The notes under the pieces: generated by a model
Database searches by the model: none
Seen by the model: the letters and a program-made list of their open reading frames with translations, nothing else
What the model was told of the DNA's origin: nothing
Shown here: piece by piece, positions 32,672 to 42,644 of the stretch
Layout: the number at the start of each line of letters is the position of its first letter
Numbering within the stretch: position 1 is the first letter of the stretch
Position numbers and translations under genes: made by a program
From: Denitromonas sp.
GTDB lineage: Bacteria > Pseudomonadota > Gammaproteobacteria > Burkholderiales > Rhodocyclaceae
Assembly (NCBI RefSeq): GCF_034676725.1
Contig: NZ_JAUCBR010000004.1
Location: 2,811,001-2,875,000, forward strand
Length of the DNA stretch: 64,000 bases
Direction: 5' to 3'

Positions 32672-34366
32672 ATGACCCAGATGAAATCCCTCCCCCTCGC
32701 GATCGCCCTGGCCCTGAGCTGCTCGGCCGCGTTCGCCGACGAGCGCCAATCGCTCGAGGCGCTGCAGCATACGACCATGAGCTTGATCGAAGTGCTGGTC
32801 GAAAATGGCGTGCTCAAGCGCGAGCAGGCCGATGCCATGGTGCAGGAGGCCGAGCGCCGCGCCGCTCAGGCGGTGGCGCACAAGGCGGCCGAGGCGCCGG
32901 CGGCGGGAACGGTGCGGATTCCCTACGTGCCGCAGATCGTGCGCGACCAGATCCGCGACGAGATCAAGCAAGAGGTGCTGGCCGAGGCCAGGGAAGACCG
33001 CTGGGCCGCGCCGAACGCCATCCCGGAATGGGTGTCGCGCATCCAGTGGGAGGGTGACGTGCGGCTGCGCTTCCAGTCGGACCGCTATGCCGACGACAAC
33101 ACGCCGGCGGCCAACTACGCCAATGCCCTCGGTGTGATGCCGGGCACGGGGGTACCGGCGGTGTCCGGTAGTGGCGCGCCCTATGTCACCCGAAACGCGG
33201 GTGCGGCGGAGGTGTCGGACAACGGCACCGCCATCGGCAATGTGACCGATGACGTCAATCGCTGGCGGGTGCGGGCGCGGCTGGGCGTGCTGGCCAGGCT
33301 GTCGAACAGCGTGAGTGCCGGTGTGCGAATGGCGACGGGCAACACCGGCGACCGCGTGTCCACCAACCAGACCCTGGGCCAGAATCTCAACAAATACACC
33401 TTCGTGCTCGATCGGGCCTATATCAACTACGCGCCCTTCGAGTGGCTCAAGCTGTCGGGTGGGCGGATCCCCAACCCGTGGTTTGCCACCGACCTGGTAT
33501 GGGACGACGATCTGAACTTCGAGGGCGTGGCGGCCACCGCCAGCTACTCGTTCAAAGGCGGGCGCATCAGCCCGTTCGTGACGGCAGGCTGGTTTCCGCT
33601 CCGTCCCGAAACGCCGGGGCAGCGCGAGGACCGTTCGTTGCAGGGCGTGCAGCTGGGCCTGAACCTCCGGGCCGCCGAGGATGTGCGCTTCCGCCTTGGC
33701 GTGGCGCAGTACGATTACCAGAACATCGAAGGGCGGGTCGACAACGCCTACACCCTGGGGGTCGGTGCCGGCGCGTCTTATGGTCAGTACGGTTACGAAA
33801 CGGGCTTGCGCGCCAAGGGCAATACCTTGTTTACCACCAACAGCAGCCTGGATGGCACCGCGTTCCCGGCGCAATCCGGCAGCAATCCGATCTGGGGCCT
33901 GGCCGCCAAATTCAAACCGCTGGTGCTGACCGCCACGGCGGATCTGGCGAGTTTCGACCCCGTGCATGTGATGGTGTCGGCCGAATACGTCAAGAACCTG
34001 GCGTTCGACCGCGACGAGATCTTCCGCCGAACCGGCCTGCGCATGAGCGATGGCAGCGATCGCGCCTACCTGCTGCGGCTGGCCGTCGGCATGCCGTCGA
34101 TCAAGGAGGTTGGCGACTGGAACGCCTCGCTGACCTACCGCAATGTCGGTTCGGATTCGGTGCTGGACGCCTTCACGGATTCCGACTTTGGACTCGGTGG
34201 CACCAACATGAAAGGCTACACGCTCAGCTTTGCCTACGGCCTCGACAACCGGACTTCACTGGGCCTGAAGTACAGCTCGGCCAGGACCGTGGATAGCCCG
34301 ACCTTGCTGCGGGGCGAGCAGTTCGGCGTCGACACCCTCCAGCTCGACCTCGCGGTCAAGTTCTGA
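32672..34366 (+). CDS. Putative outer-membrane porin
   Basis: A 564-residue exported beta-barrel. Signal peptide SLPLAIALALSCSAAFA; an N-terminal helical, Glu/Arg-rich region (about 22-110, SLEALQHTTMSLIEVLVENG ... REQADAMVQEAERRAAQ) that could be a periplasmic coiled coil; then alternating barrel strands from WEGDVRLRFQSDRYAD to the terminal LQLDLAVKF with the C-terminal Phe. The pattern fits the Porin_5-type putative porin family. As last barrel of the Ton-like operon it may be the outer-membrane partner energised by TonB, but no plug domain or TonB box is obvious. Confidence 0.82.
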   Translation: MTQMKSLPLAIALALSCSAAFADERQSLEALQHTTMSLIEVLVENGVLKREQADAMVQEAERRAAQAVAHKAAEAPAAGTVRIPYVPQIVRDQIRDEIKQEVLAEAREDRWAAPNAIPEWVSRIQWEGDVRLRFQSDRYADDNTPAANYANALGVMPGTGVPAVSGSGAPYVTRNAGAAEVSDNGTAIGNVTDDVNRWRVRARLGVLARLSNSVSAGVRMATGNTGDRVSTNQTLGQNLNKYTFVLDRAYINYAPFEWLKLSGGRIPNPWFATDLVWDDDLNFEGVAATASYSFKGGRISPFVTAGWFPLRPETPGQREDRSLQGVQLGLNLRAAEDVRFRLGVAQYDYQNIEGRVDNAYTLGVGAGASYGQYGYETGLRAKGNTLFTTNSSLDGTAFPAQSGSNPIWGLAAKFKPLVLTATADLASFDPVHVMVSAEYVKNLAFDRDEIFRRTGLRMSDGSDRAYLLRLAVGMPSIKEVGDWNASLTYRNVGSDSVLDAFTDSDFGLGGTNMKGYTLSFAYGLDNRTSLGLKYSSARTVDSPTLLRGEQFGVDTLQLDLAVKF

Positions 34367-34371
34367 GGCGA

Positions 34372-35010
34372 ATGATCATGTTGCGACACGTTTTCCTGGC
34401 GGTGTGCATCGGCCTGTTGATGCCGCCCGTGCTTGCCCAAGGGTCGCCAGACGCCCAGCTGCGCCAGTTGCGGCTGCAAGTCAGGCAGGCCATGCAGGCG
34501 GCGCGCGATGCGCAGCAGGCAGCGGAGGCGGCGAAGGCTGACGCCGAGGCGGCACGCGCGCTACAGGCCGAGCTGCAGACGGCACTGGATGAGGCGGCCG
34601 GGCGACGGGACGTGGCCGCCGCATCGGCGTCGCGGCTGCAGCAGGATAAGGCCGCACTCGAAACGAGACTGGAGACAGCCGAAACGGCGCTGGCCGAGAC
34701 GCGCGGGCTGCTGGCGGCGGTGCGTGCCGAGTTGAATGCCCAGGTGGCCGGGCGGCGCACGGCCGAGGCGGGTTTGCGTGATACCGATGCGGCGCTGGCG
34801 ACCTGCCGGGCGCATAACGGCGAACTGGTGGGCGTGGCGGACGATCTGCTCACCGCCTACCAGAACAAGGGCGTGTTCGATGTGCTGGGGGAGGGCGAGC
34901 CTTTTACCGGCATCGGCCGGGTGCGTCTGGAAAACCTGCTGGAGACCTATCGCGACAAGGTGGATGCGGCGACGGAGCGCGTGGCGGAGTCGGCCTCGGC
35001 GGGGCATTGA
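34372..35010 (+). CDS. Periplasmic coiled-coil protein, unknown function
   Basis: A 212-residue protein with a signal peptide (LRHVFLAVCIGLLMPPVLA). Almost all of the mature chain is predicted coiled coil, Ala/Glu/Arg/Gln-rich (about 25-150), ending in a short domain (VGVADDLLTAYQNKGVFDVL ... GIGRVRLENLLETYRDKVD). It starts five bases after the porin stop (ATG 34372 or 34378) and closes the Ton-like operon before a terminator. A scaffolding role between inner and outer membrane parts is possible. Confidence 0.75.
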   Translation: MIMLRHVFLAVCIGLLMPPVLAQGSPDAQLRQLRLQVRQAMQAARDAQQAAEAAKADAEAARALQAELQTALDEAAGRRDVAAASASRLQQDKAALETRLETAETALAETRGLLAAVRAELNAQVAGRRTAEAGLRDTDAALATCRAHNGELVGVADDLLTAYQNKGVFDVLGEGEPFTGIGRVRLENLLETYRDKVDAATERVAESASAGH

Positions 35011-35040
35011 CCGCCCCGGCGCGCGACGCCTGCGGCAACG

Positions 35041-35068
35041 AAAATGCCCGGCATGTGCCGGGCATTTT
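35041..35068. terminator. Bidirectional terminator between convergent genes
   Basis: Perfect 13-bp arms, AAAATGCCCGGCA and TGCCGGGCATTTT, around a two-base loop. A-run and T-run lie on the proper sides for both strands, between the coiled-coil gene and the convergent fumarase gene. Confidence 0.88.
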
Positions 35069-35091
35069 GGTCTGCGTGTTGCCGGGGGCGA

Positions 35092-36624
35092 TCAGCTGGT
35101 CACGACCGGGATCTTGCCGATCTTGGCCTGCCACTGCTTCGGGCCGGTGTTGTGCACCGACTCGCCCGTGGCATCGACCGCCACGGTGACCGGCATGTCG
35201 ACCACGTCGAATTCGTAGATCGCTTCCATGCCCAGGTCGGCAAAGCCCACCACCTTGGAGGCCTTGATGGCCTTGGAGACCAGATAGGCCGAGCCGCCGA
35301 CGGCCATCAGGTAGGCGGCCTTGTTGTCACGGATGGCCTCGATGGCGATGCCGCCGCGCTCGGCCTTGCCGACCATGGCGATGAGGCCGGTCTGCTCGAG
35401 CATCATGCGGGTGAACTTGTCCATGCGCGTGGCGGTGGTGGGGCCGGCCGGGCCGACGACTTCGTCGCGCACCGGGTCGACCGGGCCGACGTAGTAGATG
35501 ACGCGGTTGGTGAAGTCCACCGGTAGCTTCTCGCCCTTGGCGAGCATGTCGGCAATGCGCTTGTGCGCCGCATCACGGCCGGTGAGCATCTTGCCGTTGA
35601 GCAGCAGCACCTGGCCGGGTTTCCACGAGGCGACCTGCTCGGGCGTCAGGGTGTTGAGGTCGACGCGGGTGGCGACCTCGGTGTCGGCCTGCCAGGTGAC
35701 GGCCGGCCAGTCTTCGAGGCGCGGCGCCTGCAGGTGGGCAGGGCCGGTGCCGTCGAGCACGAAGTGCACATGGCGGGTGGCGGCACAGTTGGGGATCATG
35801 GCGACCGGCAGCGAGGCGGCGTGGGTCGGGTAGTCGAGGATCTTGACGTCGAGCACGGTGGTCAAACCGCCCAGGCCCTGCGCGCCGATGCCCAGCGCGT
35901 TGACCTTGTCGAAGAGCTCGAGGCGCAGTTCTTCGACGCGGGTCAGCGCTTCGCCCTTGGCGGCGCGGGCCTGCAGTTCCTGGATGTCCACATGGCCCAT
36001 CAGCGATTCCTTGGCCAGCAGCATGGCCTTTTCCGGCGTGCCGCCGATGCCGATGCCGAGGATGCCCGGCGGGCACCAGCCGGCGCCCATGGTCGGGACG
36101 GTCTTGAGCACCCAGTCGACGATCGAGTCGGAGGGGTTGAGCATGACCATCTTGGACTTGTTTTCGGAGCCGCCGCCCTTGGCCGCACAGGTGATGTCGA
36201 CGGTGTCGCCCTCGACAATCTCGTAGTGCACCACGGCCGGGGTGTTGTCCTTGCTGTTCTTGCGCGCGCCGGCGGGGTCGAGCAGCACGGAGGCGCGCAG
36301 CTTGTTGTCGGGGTCGGTATAGGCGCGGCGCACGCCTTCGTTGACCATCTCCTGCACGCTCAGGGTGCTGTCCCAGCGCACGTTCATGCCCACCTTGAGG
36401 AAGACCACCGCAATGCCCGTGTCCTGGCAGATGGGGCGGTGCCCTTCGGCGCACATGCGGCTGTTGGTAAGGATCTGCGCGATGGCGTCCTTGGCGGCCG
36501 GCGATTCCTCGCGCTCATAGGCTTCGCCCAGTGCCTGGATGTAGTCCAGCGGGTGGTAGTAGCTGATGAACTGAAACGCGTCCGCGATGGACTGGATGAA
36601 GTCTTCCTGCTTGATTGTGCTCAT
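35092..36624 (-). CDS. fumA: Fumarate hydratase, class I
   Basis: Iron-sulfur fumarase of the TCA cycle (fumarate plus water to L-malate); 510 residues from ATG 36624 (MSTIKQEDF); an in-frame ATG lies five codons earlier. The N-terminal catalytic domain is complete: RPICQDTGIAVVFLKVG with a presumed cluster Cys, GGGSENKSKM, and GAGWCPPGILGIGIGG with a second cluster Cys; NCAATRHVHF gives a third. The C-terminal beta domain follows (GKMLTGRDAAHKRIADML, YYVGPVDP, GPTTATRMDKF). Length fits one-piece class I fumarases. It is transcribed alone, towards the terminator at 35041. Confidence 0.95.
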   Translation of the reverse strand: MSTIKQEDFIQSIADAFQFISYYHPLDYIQALGEAYEREESPAAKDAIAQILTNSRMCAEGHRPICQDTGIAVVFLKVGMNVRWDSTLSVQEMVNEGVRRAYTDPDNKLRASVLLDPAGARKNSKDNTPAVVHYEIVEGDTVDITCAAKGGGSENKSKMVMLNPSDSIVDWVLKTVPTMGAGWCPPGILGIGIGGTPEKAMLLAKESLMGHVDIQELQARAAKGEALTRVEELRLELFDKVNALGIGAQGLGGLTTVLDVKILDYPTHAASLPVAMIPNCAATRHVHFVLDGTGPAHLQAPRLEDWPAVTWQADTEVATRVDLNTLTPEQVASWKPGQVLLLNGKMLTGRDAAHKRIADMLAKGEKLPVDFTNRVIYYVGPVDPVRDEVVGPAGPTTATRMDKFTRMMLEQTGLIAMVGKAERGGIAIEAIRDNKAAYLMAVGGSAYLVSKAIKASKVVGFADLGMEAIYEFDVVDMPVTVAVDATGESVHNTGPKQWQAKIGKIPVVTS

Positions 36625-37093
36625 GGTGGGCTCCCTCACAGAGAAAGGCAGGTGCTGCGGGCTAGTGGTGTGCGTCGCAAAAATCGGAACATGAAAACAT
36701 GCCTTTTCGCCCGTGACGGCGCTGCGAACCCGCGCAACAGACGCCGCTGTTGCTGCGGCTCGCGCCTTGCCACGAACGAAAATCCATCGGTTTCATTCCG
36801 TTCCTCGATTTACCAGGCACACCACTCGGCAGCCCTGCCATGATGCGTCCACGGATCGTCCGGGCCGGCGTCGTGGCGTCGGCCGAGATTCTAACACCGC
36901 GCGGTGACGTGCTTCGTGTTGCAGTGCCACGCAGGTGTAAGTCCTGTGTAAGATAGATCTTCTTTAATGCGACCTGTTCTCGGTGGCAGGCTGTGTTGAA
37001 GCGTGTTGCCGATGGTAATGTCTGTTGATTGCTTCGCCGCAGGCTGGAGCAAGTAACCGAATTTCGATTCCGTGAATTGAGGAGAGGTGAGAG
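36625..37093. other. Divergent intergenic region between fumarase and acs
   Basis: About 470 bases holding the upstream regions of two divergent genes. Near 36940-36970 there is AT-richer sequence that could include the acs promoter, but no -10/-35 pair convinces. No gene with a good start or family resemblance is seen. Confidence 0.5.
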
Positions 37094-39055
37094 ATGTCCG
37101 ACAACGCCCAGAAGCTGTACTACCCGCCCGAGTCGCTGGTCAAGAATGCCGCCGTCGCCGGCATGGAGGCCTACCAGGCGCTGGTCAAGCAGGCCGAGAC
37201 CGACTACGAAGGTTACTGGGCGAATCACGCCCGCAACCTCCTCGACTGGAAAAAACCCTTCACCAAGGTGCTCGACGAGTCCAACGCCCCGTTCTTCAAG
37301 TGGTTCGACGACGGCGAGCTGAACGTTTCCTACAACTGTATCGATCGCCAGGTGAACAACGGCCTGGGCGAGAAGGTCGCGATCATTTTCGAGGCCGACG
37401 ACGGCCAGGTCACCAAGGTGACCTACAAGGATCTGCTCGGCCGCGTCTGCAAGATGGCCAATGCGCTCAAGGCCTCCGGCGTGGGCAAGGGCGACCGCGT
37501 CGTCATCTATCTGCCGATGTCGATCGAAGGCATCGTCGCCATGCAGGCCTGCGCCCGCATCGGCGCCACCCACTCGGTGGTGTTCGGTGGCTTCTCGGCC
37601 CAGTCGCTGCGCGACCGTATCGAGAGCTCCAGCGCGGTGGCGCTGATTACCTCCGACGGCCAGTTCCGCGGTGGCAAGGCGCTCCCGCTCAAGCCGATCG
37701 CCGACGAAGCGCTGGCGATGGGCGGCTGCGAGTCGATCAAGAAAGTGCTGGTGGTCAAGCGCACCGGCACCGAGACCAACATGATGGCCGGCCGCGACGT
37801 GTGGCTGAGCGACATCCTCGCCGAGCAGACCGACACCTGCGAGCCCGAATGGGTCGGCGCCGAGCATCCGCTGTTCCTGCTCTACACCTCCGGTTCGACC
37901 GGCAAGCCGAAGGGCGTCCAGCATTCGAGCGGCGGCTATCTGCTGCACGCCATGCTGACCATGCAATACACCTTCGACATCAAGCCGGACGACGTTTTCT
38001 GGTGCACGGCCGACATCGGCTGGGTCACCGGCCACACCTACATTGCCTACGGCCCGCTGGCCTGCGGCGCGACCCAGGTGGTGTTCGAAGGCGTGCCGAC
38101 CTATCCGGACGCCGGCCGTTTCTGGAAGATGATCCAGAACCACAAGGTCAGCATCTTCTACACCGCACCGACCGCCATCCGCTCGCTGATCAAGGCGGCC
38201 GACGCCAACGAGACCGTGCATCCCAAGCAGTACGACCTGTCGAGCCTGCGCATCCTCGGCTCCGTCGGCGAGCCGATCAACCCGGCCGCGTGGGAGTGGT
38301 ACTACGAGAACATCGGCGGCAGCCGCTGCCCGATCGTCGATACCTTCTGGCAGACCGAAACCGGTGGCCACATGATCACCCCGCTGCCGGGCGCCACGCC
38401 GATGGTGCCGGGTTCATGCACGCTGCCGTTCCCGGGTATCCAGGCGGCCGTGGTCGACGAGACCGGCACCGAAGTGCCCTGGGGCCAGGGCGGCATCCTG
38501 GTGGTCAAGCGTCCGTGGCCGTCGATGATCCGCACCGTGTGGGGCGATCCGGAGCGCTTCAAGTCCTCCTACTACCCGGCTGACTTCCAGGGCAAGTACT
38601 ACCTGGCAGGCGACGGCGCGATCCGCGACATCGAGACCGGCTACTTCACCATCACCGGCCGTATCGACGATGTGCTGAACGTCTCCGGTCACCGCATGGG
38701 CACGATGGAAATCGAATCCGCCCTGGTGGCGCACGAGAAAGTTGCCGAGGCGGCCGTGGTCGGCCGTCCGGACGACACCACCGGCGAGGCCATCGTGGCT
38801 TTCGTGGTGCTCAAGGGCGCGCGTCCGTCCGGCGCCGAGGCGCAGGCCGTGATCAAGGAACTGTCCAGCTGGGTGGCCAAGGAGATCGGTCCGATCGCCA
38901 AGCCGAAGGACATCCGTTTCGGCGAGAACCTGCCCAAGACCCGCTCGGGCAAGATCATGCGCCGCCTGCTGCGCCAGCTGGCCAAGGGCGAGGAGATCAC
39001 GCAGGACACCTCCACCCTTGAGAACCCGCACATTCTGGACCAGCTCAAGGGATAA
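37094..39055 (+). CDS. acs: Acetyl-CoA synthetase
   Basis: Converts acetate, ATP and CoA to acetyl-CoA via acetyl-AMP, allowing growth at low acetate. It has 653 residues, the usual length. Signatures are intact: FGGFSAQSLRDRI, the ATP-binding loop LYTSGSTGKPKGVQ near residue 262, DTFWQTETGGHMI, GRIDDVLNVSGHRMGTMEIE, and the C-terminal PKTRSGKIMRRLLR, whose Lys (about 620) is the acetylation site in the family. A strong site, GGAGAGGTGAGAG, precedes the ATG. The downstream symporter-kinase and receiver resemble CrbS/CbrA-type systems known to control acs in other bacteria. Confidence 0.97.
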   Translation: MSDNAQKLYYPPESLVKNAAVAGMEAYQALVKQAETDYEGYWANHARNLLDWKKPFTKVLDESNAPFFKWFDDGELNVSYNCIDRQVNNGLGEKVAIIFEADDGQVTKVTYKDLLGRVCKMANALKASGVGKGDRVVIYLPMSIEGIVAMQACARIGATHSVVFGGFSAQSLRDRIESSSAVALITSDGQFRGGKALPLKPIADEALAMGGCESIKKVLVVKRTGTETNMMAGRDVWLSDILAEQTDTCEPEWVGAEHPLFLLYTSGSTGKPKGVQHSSGGYLLHAMLTMQYTFDIKPDDVFWCTADIGWVTGHTYIAYGPLACGATQVVFEGVPTYPDAGRFWKMIQNHKVSIFYTAPTAIRSLIKAADANETVHPKQYDLSSLRILGSVGEPINPAAWEWYYENIGGSRCPIVDTFWQTETGGHMITPLPGATPMVPGSCTLPFPGIQAAVVDETGTEVPWGQGGILVVKRPWPSMIRTVWGDPERFKSSYYPADFQGKYYLAGDGAIRDIETGYFTITGRIDDVLNVSGHRMGTMEIESALVAHEKVAEAAVVGRPDDTTGEAIVAFVVLKGARPSGAEAQAVIKELSSWVAKEIGPIAKPKDIRFGENLPKTRSGKIMRRLLRQLAKGEEITQDTSTLENPHILDQLKG

Positions 39056-39148
39056 GCGCCTGACCTCCGCGGACGCGCTGCGCTGACAGCGCGCCGCCAC
39101 AGAACAAAGAGGGGAGCCTGCCGCAGAGCGGGCCGATAACGAGGAGAC

Positions 39149-39179
39149 GAAGGCGCGGGAACGCGCCTTCTTTTTTTTT
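39149..39179 (+). terminator. Rho-independent terminator after acs
   Basis: Stem GAAGGCGCG/CGCGCCTTC with loop GGAA, followed by nine T. It closes the acs transcript. Confidence 0.9.
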
Positions 39180-39262
39180 GCCGGGTTGCCCCGCCGGAGC
39201 GGGGCGGGCGGGCGTTGGGGGCGGGCTATAATGGTTTTCCGTTTTCCGGACGAGGTGCGGTG

Positions 39263-39460
39263 ATGCGTAAAGCGCTCGCGCGGCAACGCCTGGTCGCCTG
39301 TACCCTGTTCGCGGCGCTGGCCTTCAACGCTCCGCTGCTGTGGCTGTTCGATGCCGCCGTTGCCGTGTTTGGCGTTCCGCTCGTCTTTCTCTATGTGTTC
39401 GGCATCTGGGCCGCCGTCATCGCGGTGCTCGCCTGGGTTGTCGAAGTCGGTCACCGATAG
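39263..39460 (+). CDS. Small two-helix membrane protein next to symporter-kinase
   Basis: A 65-residue protein with a basic N-terminus (MRKALARQR) and two hydrophobic helices (about 10-32 and 38-60). The start at 39263 is chosen because GAGGTGCG lies upstream; the frame is open from 39215. A TATAAT at 39227-39232 could be its -10 element, but no matching -35 is seen. Small proteins of this kind are commonly encoded just before SSS-type symporters or symporter-kinases and may act as their accessory subunit. It ends ten bases before the kinase. Confidence 0.75.
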   Translation: MRKALARQRLVACTLFAALAFNAPLLWLFDAAVAVFGVPLVFLYVFGIWAAVIAVLAWVVEVGHR

Positions 39461-39469
39461 GAGGGCGCG

Positions 39470-42208
<2,739 letters not shown>

Positions 42209-42263
42209 TGCAAGCAGTGCAGGACAATGACTTAGAATGTTGTGCAAGGGGGAGGGAGCGCAG

Positions 42264-42644
42264 ATGACGGATACCAAAAAAATACTGATCGCCGACGACG
42301 AGCCGAACATTGTCATTTCCCTGGAGTTTCTGATGAAACGGGAGGGCTTCGCGGTGTCGATCGCGGTCGACGGCGCGGAGGCCATCGACAAGATCCGCAG
42401 CGAATCGCCGGATCTGGTGCTGCTCGACGTGATGATGCCGAAGAAGAGCGGCTTCGAGGTGTGCCAGGAGGTCAAGGGCGACCCGTCGCTGGCCGCCACG
42501 CGCATCCTCATGCTCACCGCCAAGGGGCGCGATACCGAGATGGCCAAGGGCCTGGCGCTCGGGGCCGACGCCTACATGACCAAGCCGTTCTCCACCAAGG
42601 ACCTGGTCGAACAGGTGCGGCAGTTGCTCGGGCTGACTGCATGA
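42264..42644 (+). CDS. Single-domain response regulator
   Basis: A 126-residue protein consisting only of a receiver domain: acidic pocket DDE at 11-13, phospho-acceptor Asp 55 (LVLLDVMMPKKSG), Thr 85 (MLTAKG) and Lys 107 (TKPFS). The start at ATG 42264 has GGAGGGAG upstream. It lacks any output domain, unlike CbrB or CrbR, so it must act through protein contact; its likely partners are the preceding kinase and the next gene, which overlaps its stop codon (ATGA). Confidence 0.93.
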   Translation: MTDTKKILIADDEPNIVISLEFLMKREGFAVSIAVDGAEAIDKIRSESPDLVLLDVMMPKKSGFEVCQEVKGDPSLAATRILMLTAKGRDTEMAKGLALGADAYMTKPFSTKDLVEQVRQLLGLTA

